A stretch of 64,000 bases of DNA from CAMLIZ01 sp040758375 (GCA_040758375.1 JBFLWE010000003.1:1-64000); one strand, 5' to 3'. Shown: positions 1 through 17,156, counted from the first letter of the stretch. The notes: a model not told the origin generated them from the letters alone. Numbers and translations are program-made.

Positions 1-2349
<2,349 letters not shown>

Positions 2350-2375
2350 GGCGGGGAACGCTTCGCAAACACGAG

Positions 2376-2407
2376 AAGAAGCCCCGCCGGAAACGGCGGG
2401 GCTTCTT
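2376..2407 (+). terminator. Strong GAAA-loop hairpin between infB and rbfA
   Basis: Perfect 14-bp GC-rich stem (arms 2376-2389 and 2394-2407) capped by a GAAA tetraloop. It begins 27 bases after the infB stop and ends 16 bases before the rbfA ATG. The downstream tail GCTTGTT is only weakly U-rich, so it could be a leaky terminator, an attenuator or an mRNA-stabilising or processing stem inside the operon. Confidence 0.55.
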
Positions 2408-2423
2408 GCTTGTTGGAGTGCAC

Positions 2424-2801
2424 ATGAGCCGACACAAGAAATCCATTCCCAACCGCAGCTTCCGGGTGGCTGACCAGATCCAGCGCGACCTGGCCGAGCT
2501 GATCCGCGAGCTGAAGGACCCGCGCATCGGCATGGTCACGATCAACGCGGTGGAAGTCACGCCGGACTATGCGCACGCCAAGGTGTTTTTCTCGGTGCTG
2601 GTGGGCGACCCGCAGGAGTGCGAGGACGGCCTGAACGAGGCGGCCGGCTTCCTGCGCAACAACCTCTTCAAGCGGCTGCAGATCCACACCGTGCCGACGC
2701 TGCACTTCCACTTCGACCGTACGACGGAGCGCGCGGCGGACATCAACGCGCTGATCGCGCGGGCGAACGCCACCCGCGCCAAGGACGACGGCGAGCATTG
2801 A
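2424..2801 (+). CDS. rbfA: 30S ribosome-binding factor A
   Basis: Small KH-type RNA-binding protein that helps mature the 5' end of 16S rRNA and late 30S assembly, and is needed for cold adaptation. The 125 residues match the usual family length. The start MSRHKKSIPNRSFRVADQI leads into the conserved helix, with later features LKDPRIG, VTPDYAHAKVFFSVL and LHFHFD that mark RbfA. The ATG at 2424 is chosen because the open frame upstream runs back through the infB end and the intergenic hairpin. A GGAG lies just ahead of it. truB starts one base after its stop. The infB-rbfA-truB order is the standard proteobacterial arrangement. Confidence 0.97.
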   Translation: MSRHKKSIPNRSFRVADQIQRDLAELIRELKDPRIGMVTINAVEVTPDYAHAKVFFSVLVGDPQECEDGLNEAAGFLRNNLFKRLQIHTVPTLHFHFDRTTERAADINALIARANATRAKDDGEH

Positions 2802-2802
2802 G

Positions 2803-3740
2803 ATGAACACGCCGCAGCGCCCCAGGCTCGCGCGCCGTGCAGTGCACGGCGTGCTGCTGCTCGACAAGCCGGTGGGCCTGTCGAGCAACGATGCGCTGCA
2901 GAAGGCCAAGCGCCTGTACCGGGCGGAAAAGGCGGGCCACACCGGCACGTTGGACCCGCTGGCCTGCGGACTGCTGCCGCTGTGCTTTGGCGCCGCCACC
3001 AAGTTCTCGCAAGTGAGCCTCGATGCCGACAAGGCTTATCTCGCGACGCTGCAGCTCGGCATCCGCACGAGCACCGGCGATGCCGAAGGTGAAGCGCTGT
3101 GCCGGCGTGCCGTGAGCGTCGACCGCGCGGCGATCGACGCTGCCTGTGCGCGATTCACCGGTGAGATCGACCAGGTGCCGCCCATGCACTCGGCGCTCAA
3201 GAAGGACGGCAAGGCGCTGTATGAGTACGCGCGCGCCGGCATCGAGGTGGAGCGCGTGCCGCGGCGCGTGAGGATTCATCGCATCGCAGTCGTCGACTGG
3301 CACGATGACTCGCTGGTCCTCGATGTGCGCTGCAGCAAGGGCACCTACGTGCGGGTGCTGGCCGAAGACATCGGCGAAGCGCTGGGCTGCGGCGCTCATT
3401 TGGCGGGACTGCGGCGCACTGCGAGCGGACCGCTCCGGGTCGAGCATGCCGTCACGCTGGACGCGCTGGCCTCGCTGACCGAAGCGCAGCGCGACGCGTT
3501 GCTGCTCCCAGCCGATGCCTTGCTGGCCGACTGGCCGCCGGTGCAGTTGAACGATGACGACGCGGGCCGCTTCCTGTCCGGCCTGCGCCGGCGCGTGCCG
3601 CTGCCCGACCAGCCGGCGGTGCGTGTCTACGGTCCCCAACCCCGGGCCTTCCTTGGCAGTGCCCATGTCCAGGCCGGCGAACTGATCGCCGACCGTTTGT
3701 TGAGCCCGGTGGAAGTGCAGGGCCTTTTGAGTCTGACCCC

Positions 3741-3744
<4 letters not shown>
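2803..3744 (+). CDS. truB: tRNA pseudouridine(55) synthase
   Basis: Converts U55 of the T-loop of tRNAs to pseudouridine. 313 residues, the normal length for the long proteobacterial form. The catalytic motif GHTGTLDPLACGLLPL places the nucleophilic aspartate at residue 51. KPVGLSSND near residue 22, and the YVRVLAEDIG segment further on, are also typical. The C-terminal ~70 residues form the small PUA-like extension. The start is one base after the rbfA stop and the stop overlaps typA by ATGA (3741-3744), so expression with both neighbours is probably coupled. Confidence 0.97.
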
Positions 3745-5558
<1,814 letters not shown>

Positions 5559-5610
5559 TGCTCGGCGCGGGCTGCGCCCCGGTACCGCATGTGACGCTGA
5601 GCCTGGTCTG

Positions 5611-6684
5611 ATGCCGCTGCAGCCTTGCGACGAGGAGGACGCCGCTCCGGTGGTCGTGCGCTTTCCCGCGCTGGGCGACGCGGTGCTGCTCACGCCCTTG
5701 CTCGATGCCCTGCATGCCCGCTACGGCAAAAAAGTGAAGGTGCTGGCCTCGGGCGACTGGACACCCGTGCTGCTGGGTCAGCATCCGGCCGTCGGCGAGC
5801 TTTGCATGGTGCGCAGCCGGCGAGCACCTTTCTGGTTGATGCCCTCGCAATGGCGTGCCGTGCGATGGCTGCGCCGCCAGCGCGGGCCCGTATATCTCTG
5901 TGAGGCCGATCCCCATGCGCTGCGGCTGGTCTCGCGCGCAGTGGGGCCCGAGCAGATGGTGAAGGCATGGGAGCACTGGCCGGGGAACGACATTCACTGG
6001 GCTGATTGGTGGTTGCAGATCGCGCAGCTCGACCCTCTTGCGCTGCCCGGACCGCAGCCGCGCGATGTGACTGGCACGCAGGGCCAGCCCACGCTCGCGT
6101 TGCCAGACGCATGGGCGGACGACGCGGCCCAGTGGCTGAAGTCCAGGCGGCTTTCCGGCGACTCTTTGGTGCTGGTCCAGCCGGGCCACAAGAAGACCCA
6201 CAAGCGCGGGCGCATCGCCACGGCGCATCACGACAAGCACTGGCCTGCCGAGCGCTGGGCTGCGGTGATCCGGGGCATCCTGGCGTCCGATCCCGCGCTC
6301 ACGGTCCTGGTCTGTGGCTCGCCGCGCGAGCACGGCCTGGCACAGGAGATCGTGGATGCCGCAGGCGCGCCCTTGCGGGTGCTCAACGGCGCACGAGAGC
6401 TGCCGCTGCAGCGTTTGGTCGCCCTGGCAGCGTGCGCGCACAGCATGGTCTCGGTGGACACCGGGCCCGCGCATGTGGCCGCCGCGATGGATTGTCCGAG
6501 CGTCGTGATGTTCGGGCAGTTCGGCTGGGGCCGCTGGAAGCCCAGAGCGCCCCGCGCCGACGTCGTCGCGCTTGGGCCGCAGGCGCCGACGCCGGGGTGC
6601 AGCGTGATGCACATCGAGGTGGACGAGGTGCTGAAGGCGTGGCGGTCGCTGCGGCCGCGCCAGTCCCAGAGGAGCGCTGCATGA
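5611..6684 (+). CDS. Glycosyltransferase family 9 (heptosyltransferase-like)
   Basis: Predicted GT-B fold transferase of family 9, the group of ADP-heptose:LPS heptosyltransferases that build the inner core of lipopolysaccharide at the inner-membrane face. Supporting motifs are VVVRFPALGDAVLLTPLLDA at the N-terminus (typical first strand and glycine loop), LVQPGHKKTHKRGR in the middle, and LAACAHSMVSVDTGPAHVAA near the C-terminus, the diagnostic donor-binding motif. The start at 5611 gives 357 residues with the first strand near the N-terminus. A GTG at 5536 is in frame but lies inside typA. Substrate is unassigned. The stop overlaps the next gene by ATGA. Confidence 0.85.
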   Translation: MPLQPCDEEDAAPVVVRFPALGDAVLLTPLLDALHARYGKKVKVLASGDWTPVLLGQHPAVGELCMVRSRRAPFWLMPSQWRAVRWLRRQRGPVYLCEADPHALRLVSRAVGPEQMVKAWEHWPGNDIHWADWWLQIAQLDPLALPGPQPRDVTGTQGQPTLALPDAWADDAAQWLKSRRLSGDSLVLVQPGHKKTHKRGRIATAHHDKHWPAERWAAVIRGILASDPALTVLVCGSPREHGLAQEIVDAAGAPLRVLNGARELPLQRLVALAACAHSMVSVDTGPAHVAAAMDCPSVVMFGQFGWGRWKPRAPRADVVALGPQAPTPGCSVMHIEVDEVLKAWRSLRPRQSQRSAA

Positions 6685-7598
6685 CGCACCGCCGGGCCGT
6701 GGCGGCCATGGTTCTCGTCACCCTGATGTGGAGCATTGCCGGGGTGGTGACCCGACATCTGGAGGCCGCGCGCAGCTTCGAAGTCACGTTCTGGCGCAGC
6801 CTGTTCAATGCGGCAGGGCTGATGGTGCTGTTGGGCTGGCTCAAAGGGCCTGCAACGCTGTGGCGTTCGGTGCGGCATGGAGGGCGGACGCTGTGGCTTT
6901 CCGGCTTGTGCTGGAGCGTCATGTACACCGCCTTCATGGTGGCGATCACGCTCACGACGGTGGCCAACGTGCTCGTGACGATGGCGCTGGCGCCATTGCT
7001 CACCGCGCTGATCGCGTGGCTCGTGCTGGGCCAGCAGCTGGCGCTTCGCACCTGGGGTGCCATTGTCGTTGCAGGACTCGGCATCCTCTGGATGTTCGCG
7101 CAGGACGTCAGCGGCGGCGGGTCGCGGCACGTGCTGGGCGTGGCCGTCGCGTTCGGAGTGCCGCTGGCATCGGCGATCAATTGGTCAGTGATCCAGCATC
7201 ACAACCGCGCTGCAGGCGGCCAACCGCAAGATCTGTTGCCGGCCGTACTGATTGGCGCGCTGCTGTCGGCGCTGGCGACCCTGCCGTTGGCGTTGCCGTT
7301 TCAGGCCTCGCCCCACGACCTGGGGCTGCTCGGCCTGCTGGGTGTGGTGCAGTTGGCCATCCCCTGCCTGATCGTCGTTCAGGTGGCGCGGGTGTTGAGT
7401 GCACCGGAGGTGGCGTTGTTGGCGTTGCTCGAAGTGGTCTTCGGTGTGTTGTGGGCCTGGCTTGGCGCTGATGAATCGCCTTCGACTGCCGTGCTCGGCG
7501 GCGGCGCCCTGGTGCTCGGCGCGCTGGTCGCCAACGAAGTACTCGGCTTGCGTGGCGCCTCGAATGCAGGTTCGTGGAAGACGAAGGAGAACGCATGA
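6681..7598 (+). CDS. EamA/DMT-family membrane transporter
   Basis: Inner-membrane protein of 305 residues with about ten hydrophobic segments and two EamA repeats, the drug/metabolite transporter superfamily plan. The first repeat begins with VLVTLMWSIAGVVTRHL and the second near residue 155 with LGVAVAFGVPLASAINWSV. ALLALLEVVFGVLWAWL is the conserved last pair of helices. Substrate cannot be told. The start ATG is in the glycosyltransferase stop and its own stop overlaps the next ATG, so three genes are coupled. Function as exporter is inferred from family only. Confidence 0.85.
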   Translation: MTHRRAVAAMVLVTLMWSIAGVVTRHLEAARSFEVTFWRSLFNAAGLMVLLGWLKGPATLWRSVRHGGRTLWLSGLCWSVMYTAFMVAITLTTVANVLVTMALAPLLTALIAWLVLGQQLALRTWGAIVVAGLGILWMFAQDVSGGGSRHVLGVAVAFGVPLASAINWSVIQHHNRAAGGQPQDLLPAVLIGALLSALATLPLALPFQASPHDLGLLGLLGVVQLAIPCLIVVQVARVLSAPEVALLALLEVVFGVLWAWLGADESPSTAVLGGGALVLGALVANEVLGLRGASNAGSWKTKENA

Positions 7599-8704
7599 CG
7601 TTGCCCATGTTGGTGTCTCAAGGGCATGTGCTCGCGCAGGTTTGCGGCCGCATCGGACTGATGACGCTCAATCGGCCTGCGGCCCTGAATGCGCTGTCGC
7701 TCGAGATGATTCGAGACCTCACCGCGATGTTGCTAGCCTGGGCCGATGATGCGCAGGTCGTGGCGGTGGTGGTGCGCGGTGCAGGGCGCCCGGGCAAACC
7801 ACCGGCGTTCTGCGCTGGCGGCGACATCCGCTTCTTTCACCAGGCCGCCTTGTCCGGCGACCCTCGGCTGGAGGATTTCTTCACTGAGGAGTACGCCCTC
7901 AACCACCTCATCCATCACTATCCCAAGCCCTATATCGCGCTGATGGATGGCATCGTGATGGGCGGCGGCATGGGGATCAGCCAGGGCGCGGCGCTGCGCG
8001 TGGTGACGGAGCACTCGCGGCTCGCGATGCCCGAGACCAACATAGGCCTGTTCCCTGACGTGGGCGGCGGCTGGTTTCTTTCTCGCTGCCCCGGTCATGT
8101 CGGCGAATACCTCGCGCTCACCGGCCACGTGCTCCGTGCTTCCGATGCCATTGCCTTTGGCCTGGCCGACGAGTACGTGCCAGCGGATCAGATCCCGGCG
8201 CTCGTGGAGGCCTTGACGGACCAGCCCGTGGAACTCGGTGAACAGGCGCTTGCCTGCGTGCGTTCCAGGGCCGTCGAAGTGCCGCCTGCGCTGGTGGCCT
8301 TGCAGCAGCAAGTGATCGACCGGCACTTTGGTGCATCGACTCTGCAAGCCATCGTTCGGTCGTTGCAGACGGACCCTGGTACCTTTGCCGAGCAGACCCT
8401 CGAGGTGCTGGCAAAGCGCTCGCCGCTGATGATGGCGGTGACGCTCGAGCAGGTGCGGCGCGCCCGCCGCATGACGCTCGCCGATGACCTGCGCATGGAA
8501 CGAGACCTGGTGCGGCACAGCTTTCACCTGCGGCCGGGCGCCCAGAGCGACGCGGTTGAAGGCATCCGGGCGCTCGCAATCGACAAGGACCACGCGCCCA
8601 GATGGCGTCCCGGCCGGATCGAAGAGGTGGCGCAGGAAGACGTGGAGCTGTTCTTCAACAGTCCCTGGCCGGCGCATGCGCATCCTCTGCGTGGCTTGGC
8701 GTAG
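7595..8704 (+). CDS. Enoyl-CoA hydratase/isomerase family, 3-hydroxyisobutyryl-CoA hydrolase-like
   Basis: Crotonase-fold protein of 369 residues, longer than simple enoyl-CoA hydratases and matching 3-hydroxyisobutyryl-CoA hydrolases of valine breakdown. The oxyanion-hole segment FCAGGDIRFFH lies near residue 73. MDGIVMGGGMGISQGAALR follows, and then MPETNIGLFPDVGGGWFLSR, a signature of the hydrolase subgroup. The ATG at 7595 is preceded by AAGGAGA and overlaps the transporter stop. The thioesterase function is inferred from that signature. A hydratase role is possible, as other genes for valine degradation are not in view. Confidence 0.85.
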   Translation: MTLPMLVSQGHVLAQVCGRIGLMTLNRPAALNALSLEMIRDLTAMLLAWADDAQVVAVVVRGAGRPGKPPAFCAGGDIRFFHQAALSGDPRLEDFFTEEYALNHLIHHYPKPYIALMDGIVMGGGMGISQGAALRVVTEHSRLAMPETNIGLFPDVGGGWFLSRCPGHVGEYLALTGHVLRASDAIAFGLADEYVPADQIPALVEALTDQPVELGEQALACVRSRAVEVPPALVALQQQVIDRHFGASTLQAIVRSLQTDPGTFAEQTLEVLAKRSPLMMAVTLEQVRRARRMTLADDLRMERDLVRHSFHLRPGAQSDAVEGIRALAIDKDHAPRWRPGRIEEVAQEDVELFFNSPWPAHAHPLRGLA

Positions 8705-8739
8705 TTCGAACTGCGGAACCTGCCCGTGCCGACAGGCCA

Positions 8740-8775
8740 CCAATGCATTGGCAGCGCAGACGGTTCCCTGTCTGC
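8740..8775. other. 12-bp palindrome and 6-bp hairpin before rRNA operon
   Basis: CCAATGCATTGG (8740-8751) is a perfect palindrome. It is followed by a hairpin GCAGAC/GTCTGC (8756-8761 with 8770-8775, 8-base loop). They sit 35-71 bases after the hydrolase stop. The hairpin could end that transcript, though no U-tract follows. The palindrome could be a protein site. Between here and the rRNA promoter nothing gene-like is seen. Confidence 0.3.
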
Positions 8776-8876
8776 TATAGTTCTATGCTTGCCTTCATGG
8801 TGCCTCAGCTCGGGTTCGAGCCGAGGTTCGTGGTAGCGGACACTGCAAGTCGAATTCCTGATAAGCCTGAAGGGAA

Positions 8877-8906
8877 TTGACAAGCCGCTCCGATTGCCTC
8901 CATAAT
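8877..8906 (+). promoter_or_regulatory. Sigma-70-type promoter of the rRNA operon
   Basis: TTGACA at 8877-8882 and CATAAT at 8901-8906, separated by 18 bases, followed by a GC-rich discriminator and roughly 195 bases of leader before 16S. It is the best -35/-10 pair in the region and is correctly placed for an rrn promoter. Confidence 0.65.
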
Positions 8907-8961
8907 CGCAGGCTCTGCTGATGACAAATCAGCTGATCGACGAAGCAGGACTTTGTTGGTC

Positions 8962-8971
8962 TGTTCTTTAA
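8962..8971 (+). promoter_or_regulatory. rrn leader boxA antitermination element
   Basis: TGTTCTTTAA matches the boxA element that binds NusB/S10 and protects rRNA transcripts from Rho. A second copy (CGTTCTTTAA) lies before 23S. It is just upstream of the 16S processing stem. Confidence 0.7.
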
Positions 8972-8974
8972 AAA

Positions 8975-8994
8975 CCTACAGCCGATAAGCGTGG
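8975..8994 (+). other. 5' arm of the 16S rRNA processing stem
   Basis: This 20-base segment pairs with 10713-10732 downstream of 16S with a single mismatch (C8990 against A10717). Long stems bracketing 16S are the RNase III substrates that release pre-16S. Further leader structure follows: GCGTTTGA/TCAAACGC (8995-9002 with 9046-9053), GGCC-GAAA-GGCC (9019-9030) and an 8-bp stem with a single central base (9059-9075). Confidence 0.75.
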
Positions 8995-9104
8995 GCGTTT
9001 GAGTGAGGGAGTTCTGGGGGCCGAAAGGCCTGAGGACTTTGGTCTTCAAACGCTCTTGGAAGTGAAGTTCACTTCAATTCTTTGAGCAGTAATTTTCAAG
9101 ATCG

Positions 9105-10634
<1,530 letters not shown>

Positions 10635-10712
10635 GGAAAACGGCGAAAGCGTCGTCTGTCTTTCGAGGCAGGCACAGCAAGTAGTCCATAGGAGCTCGCG
10701 AAGCTCAGGCGT

Positions 10713-10732
10713 CCACACTTATCGGCTGTAGG
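10713..10732 (+). other. 3' arm of the 16S rRNA processing stem
   Basis: Complementary to 8975-8994 over 20 positions with one mismatch. It lies in the spacer between 16S and tRNA-Ile, as expected for the RNase III stem that loops out pre-16S. Confidence 0.75.
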
Positions 10733-10759
10733 AAGTGACGACAGATCACCTAAGTTGAT

Positions 10760-10836
10760 GGGTCTGTAGCTCAGTCGGTTAGAGCACCGTCTTGATAAGG
10801 CGGGGGTCGTTGGTTCGAATCCAACCAGACCCACCA
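10760..10836 (+). tRNA. ileT: tRNA-Ile (GAT anticodon)
   Basis: 77 bases including an encoded CCA. Acceptor GGGTCTG pairs with CAGACCC, and the D-loop and GTTCGAATC T-loop are intact. Anticodon GAT is at 10794-10796. It lies in the 16S-23S spacer in the classic Ile-Ala order. Confidence 0.97.
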
Positions 10837-10841
10837 CAGTC

Positions 10842-10917
10842 GGGGGTGTAGCTCAGCTGGGAGAGCACCTGCTTTGCAAGCAGGGGGTCATCGGTTCGAT
10901 CCCGTTCACCTCCACCA
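10842..10917 (+). tRNA. alaT: tRNA-Ala (TGC anticodon)
   Basis: 76 bases with encoded CCA. The acceptor stem GGGGGTG/CACCTCC includes one G-U pair. Anticodon TGC is at 10875-10877 and the T-loop GTTCGATCC is intact. It begins five bases after the end of tRNA-Ile. Confidence 0.97.
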
Positions 10918-10944
10918 AGCTCTGGTGGGTCTGGCAAGTTCGCT

Positions 10945-10981
10945 GAACAGGCAAGGCATCGCGCGGATGCTTTGCCTGTTC
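10945..10981 (+). other. 16-bp hairpin in tRNA-Ala to 23S spacer
   Basis: Arms 10945-10960 and 10966-10981 pair along their full length with one G-U wobble and a GCGCG loop. Together with boxA at 11000-11009 it makes up the recognisable content of the ~320-base spacer. It is probably a processing or folding element of the pre-rRNA. Confidence 0.5.
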
Positions 10982-10999
10982 GGTCGAAAGATCGGCTGT

Positions 11000-11009
11000 C
11001 GTTCTTTAA
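11000..11009 (+). promoter_or_regulatory. Second boxA, upstream of 23S
   Basis: CGTTCTTTAA repeats the leader boxA core. Spacer boxA elements upstream of 23S are a usual part of rrn antitermination in proteobacteria. Confidence 0.6.
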
Positions 11010-11230
11010 CAATTCATAGAGTCGAATCAGCGTTGTTGGCGGAAAGTGCCGAACGAAAGTTCAATGGGGCACATCCGTGCCGCCAGCAACATTTGATTGC
11101 GTCACCAGACTTCAACAAGCTGCAAAGCTTGATTTGAAGAAACGGCATAACGCGAATACTCAAACAGTCCGCTGTGAAGTAACGGCAGCGGGCTGCAGTC
11201 CTTGACGATGTCTCTGTCCCAGAGACGTCA

Positions 11231-11239
11231 AAGTTATAG

Positions 11240-11246
<7 letters not shown>
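11231..11246 (+). other. 5' arm of the 23S processing stem
   Basis: This 16-base segment is perfectly complementary to 14107-14122. The pair encloses 23S, and its inner part forms the terminal helix of mature 23S. It is an RNase III-type processing stem. Confidence 0.8.
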
Positions 11247-14116
<2,870 letters not shown>

Positions 14117-14257
14117 TAACTTTGATGAAACACTCAAAGACACTAGAGTTCAAGTTATACCGTCTCTTCATCGAAGACCGGTCACGCAATCAAACCCACT
14201 GATTCGATTCTGTGAATTGGCTGACTCCTGCCCAAAGACAGGACAGCAACAAGTCAA

Positions 14258-14371
14258 GCCTGATGACCATAGCGAGGTGGTCCCACTCCTTCCCATCCCG
14301 AACAGGACAGTGAAACGCCTCTGCGCCGATGATAGTGCGGGTTCCCGTGTGAAAGTAGGACATCGTCAGGC
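14258..14371 (+). rRNA. rrf: 5S ribosomal RNA
   Basis: About 114 bases. The ends GCCTGATGACC and the 3' GTCAGGC pair to close the molecule. Internal GGTGGTCCCACTCCTTCCC, CCGAAC and GATAGTGCGGG are standard 5S blocks. Confidence 0.95.
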
Positions 14372-14385
14372 TATTTATCCCCTCC

Positions 14386-14424
14386 ACCCCCGCTTCGCAT
14401 ACCGCAAAGCGGGGGTTCGTTTTT
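14386..14424 (+). terminator. Intrinsic terminator of the rRNA operon
   Basis: A 10-bp stem (14386-14395 with 14407-14416) with an 11-base loop is followed by TCGTTTTT. It lies 14 bases after 5S and just before the stop of the opposing MBL-hydrolase gene. Confidence 0.88.
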
Positions 14425-14442
14425 GGAAAATGGGGATTCGGA

Positions 14443-15375
14443 TCAACGCACCGCTTGGAGCCGCCCCCCGTCGAAATGCAGTGCTCCGTCGGCGATCAGG
14501 CTGCCCACGATCTCTTCTGCCCACTGTGAGTCGGACAACGCGGCGCTGCGGGTAATGGGCGTCCGCCTCAGCCATGACACCAGGTCGTCGAACGAACAGT
14601 GCGAGATCTCGAACATCCGAAACATCACCAGTGCCCGGGCTGCATGGCGGGCGTGGCGTTGCGGACTGCGGCGAAAAGCCTCGACTCGCTTGCGGCTTTC
14701 CGACAGCGCTGAGAACACCTCCGAAAAGGCCGGACCGTGCCCCGGGAGGACGACCGTCGGCGCGAGGCGCTCGATTCGGTCCAGTGTTTCCAGACAGGCT
14801 TCGAAACCCGGTTCGCCGACCAGCTCAGGGAACACGATCGCCAGCCGCCGCTCCCACAGCGCATCGCCGGAGATGAGCACGCGGCTTTGTGGCTCGAAGA
14901 GCATGAGGGCGGTTGGATCGTGGCCTGGCGCGGCGTGCACTTCCCACCGCCGGCCGCCGAGCTCGAGCGAATCGCCGGGCGCAAGCGACGTCTCCGCCGT
15001 GAAGCGATCGCAGTGTTGGTCGGTCGCGGCGAACGACAGCTGGCTCTGGTCCCATGCCGACACTGCCTCCCGGCAGGCCTTCGGGATCATCGTGGTCACC
15101 GGCCAGCGTCTTTGCAGGGCCGCGTTTCCGCCGCAATGGTCGGAGTGCAAATGTGTGTTGACGATGCAGCCGAGCGCAGCACCGCGCAACCCTGTTTCGA
15201 TCAGCGCCACGGTTTGTTCCGCATGCGTGGCATATCCGGTGTCCACCACGGTGGCCGGGCAGGCGTGCATCTCATTGAACAGGATGTTGTTCGACGAGAG
15301 CCAGCCGCGCTCGAAGAGTTGCAGACCCAAGTCGTGGAACAGCTGCCGGAACTGGTCCGGCGACGATGAAGTCAT
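14443..15375 (-). CDS. MBL-fold metallo-hydrolase
   Basis: Metallo-beta-lactamase fold hydrolase of 310 residues, cytoplasmic as no signal is seen. Metal ligands are visible in THLHSDHCGG (HxHxDH, near residue 95), APGHDPTALM, SGDALW and PGHGPAF, so both metal sites look complete. The C-terminal ~80 residues form a helical/winged-helix-like extension seen in LACTB2- and beta-lactamase-like subfamilies. It is third in a likely minus-strand unit after an FFLEELY-motif gene and fadD (39-base gap), which suggests a role beside acyl-CoA metabolism, such as thioester or lactone hydrolysis. The substrate is unknown. Confidence 0.85.
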   Translation of the reverse strand: MTSSSPDQFRQLFHDLGLQLFERGWLSSNNILFNEMHACPATVVDTGYATHAEQTVALIETGLRGAALGCIVNTHLHSDHCGGNAALQRRWPVTTMIPKACREAVSAWDQSQLSFAATDQHCDRFTAETSLAPGDSLELGGRRWEVHAAPGHDPTALMLFEPQSRVLISGDALWERRLAIVFPELVGEPGFEACLETLDRIERLAPTVVLPGHGPAFSEVFSALSESRKRVEAFRRSPQRHARHAARALVMFRMFEISHCSFDDLVSWLRRTPITRSAALSDSQWAEEIVGSLIADGALHFDGGRLQAVR

Positions 15376-15414
15376 TGCGTTTCGGTTGAACGGCTCGAAC
15401 GAGGAAGCACCGTC

Positions 15415-17103
15415 TCAGGAGCCAGCGCCGCGCAGTTCGCGCCGCAGGATCTTGCCTACGTTGGACTTCGGCAACTCGTCGCGGAAGTCGATGTACTTGG
15501 GGCGCTTGTAGGCCGTGAAGTTCTCGCGGCAGTAGCGCGCGAGATCGTCTTCGGACAAGGTGGGATCCTTCTTCACGACAAACAGTTTCACGGCCTCGCC
15601 CGATTTTTCGTCCGGCACGCCCACGGCTGCGCACTCGAGCACACCGGGGTGCAGATTGACCACCTGCTCGATCTCGTTGGGATAGACGTTGAATCCGGAG
15701 ACCAGGATCATGTCCTTCTTGCGGTCGACGATCTTCACATACCCGCGGTCGTCCATCACGCCCACATCGCCGGAGCGGAAGAAGCCGTCGGCTGTCATGA
15801 CCTTGGCCGTTTCGTCAGGACGGTTCCAGTAGCCCGCCATCACTTGCGGCCCGCGAATGCAGATCTCGCCCGGTTGGCCCAGCGGCACATCGCGCCCGTC
15901 GTCGTCGCGAATCGTCACGTCGGTGGATGGAATCGGCACGCCGATCGTGCCGGTGAACTCTTGCCTATCGAGGCGGTTGCTGGTGACCACCGGCGAGGTT
16001 TCCGAAAGGCCATAACCCTCCACCACAGGGCAGCCGGTGACTTTCAGCCAGCGCTCGGCGGTGGCTTGCTGCACGGCCATGCCGCCGCCGTTGGAAACCA
16101 CCAAGCCTGAGAAGTCGAGCTTCGCGAACTCGGCGTCGTTGGCCAGGGCATTGAACAGCGTGTTCACGGCAGGGAACATGTTGATGCGATGGCGGCGGAG
16201 GGTCTGCACCAGCCCCGGAATGTCGCGCGGGTTGGGGATCAGCACGTTCATCATGCCAAGCCGCGCCCCCATGAAATAGCAGATGGTCAGCGCGAAGATG
16301 TGGTACAGCGGCAGGGCACACACGCAGGTCAGCCGCTGGTCCCCCAGCTTGTCGAGCATCGGCTTGAACCAGGCCTCCGATTGAAGGATGTTCGCGGCCA
16401 CGTTCCGGTGCAGCAGCGTCGCACCCTTCGACACTCCGGTGGTGCCGCCGGTGTACTGCAGGAAGGCCACATCGTCGGGCCCAAGGTCAGGACGGTTCAG
16501 GCGCAACCGCGTGCCTTCGGCTACCGCCATGTTGAAACGCGTGACGGTGAAACCACCATCGGCCGGCAGCCGGTACTCGGGCACCATCTTACGCAGATGG
16601 CGCACGACGAAGTTGACGAGCTGTCCCTTCCAGAAGCCAAGCAAGTCGCCCATCGCTGCCAGCACGACATGGCGAACTCCGGTACGCTCGATCACTTCCT
16701 CGAGCGTCCGGGCAAAGTTCTCCAGCACGATGATGGCGCGTGCGCCCGAGTCCTTGAGCTGGTGCTCCAGCTCGCGCGGTGTGTACAGCGGGTTGACGTT
16801 GACCACCACGTAGCCGGCACGCAGCACTGCGGCGATCGCCACCATGTACTGCGGCAGGTTGGGCATCATGATCGCCACGCGTGCGCCCCGCTCGAGTTGC
16901 TTCGACTGCAGCCATGCGCCAAGTGCCTGCGACAACTGGTCGATGTCGTGGAATGTGATGCGCTTGCCCATGCAGTCGGCAGCATCGCGAGTGGCGAAGT
17001 TCCTGAAGGACTCTTCCAGCAACTGCGCAAGCGATGGGTGGGCTGCCGTGTTCACTTCGGCCGGCACGCCGGGCGGGTAGCTCTTGAGCCAGGGTTTTTC
17101 CAC
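15415..17103 (-). CDS. fadD: Long-chain fatty acid--CoA ligase
   Basis: Activates fatty acids to acyl-CoA with ATP at the inner membrane, the entry to beta-oxidation. 562 residues from GTG at 17103, close to E. coli FadD's 561. That start has GGAG five bases upstream; GTG at 17109 is an alternative. The N-terminus EKPWLKSYPPGVPAEV resembles FadD. Motifs are YTGGTTGVSKGA (217-228), GYGLSETSPV, RSGDVGVMDDRGY and VDRKKDMILVSGFNVYPNE. PLYTPRELEHQLKDSGA is also shared with FadD. It follows the FFLEELY-motif gene by 53 bases. Confidence 0.94.
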   Translation of the reverse strand: MEKPWLKSYPPGVPAEVNTAAHPSLAQLLEESFRNFATRDAADCMGKRITFHDIDQLSQALGAWLQSKQLERGARVAIMMPNLPQYMVAIAAVLRAGYVVVNVNPLYTPRELEHQLKDSGARAIIVLENFARTLEEVIERTGVRHVVLAAMGDLLGFWKGQLVNFVVRHLRKMVPEYRLPADGGFTVTRFNMAVAEGTRLRLNRPDLGPDDVAFLQYTGGTTGVSKGATLLHRNVAANILQSEAWFKPMLDKLGDQRLTCVCALPLYHIFALTICYFMGARLGMMNVLIPNPRDIPGLVQTLRRHRINMFPAVNTLFNALANDAEFAKLDFSGLVVSNGGGMAVQQATAERWLKVTGCPVVEGYGLSETSPVVTSNRLDRQEFTGTIGVPIPSTDVTIRDDDGRDVPLGQPGEICIRGPQVMAGYWNRPDETAKVMTADGFFRSGDVGVMDDRGYVKIVDRKKDMILVSGFNVYPNEIEQVVNLHPGVLECAAVGVPDEKSGEAVKLFVVKKDPTLSEDDLARYCRENFTAYKRPKYIDFRDELPKSNVGKILRRELRGAGS

Positions 17104-17156
17104 TTCCACTCCGTGATCAGATCCGCCGGCATCGTGGCTGCGGGTGCAGGCAGCGG

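Noticed and set aside
8790..8830. Possible tRNA-like hairpin before the rRNA promoter
   Set aside because: GCTCGGGTTCGAGC looks like a T-arm, but no acceptor, D- or anticodon arms can be built around it.
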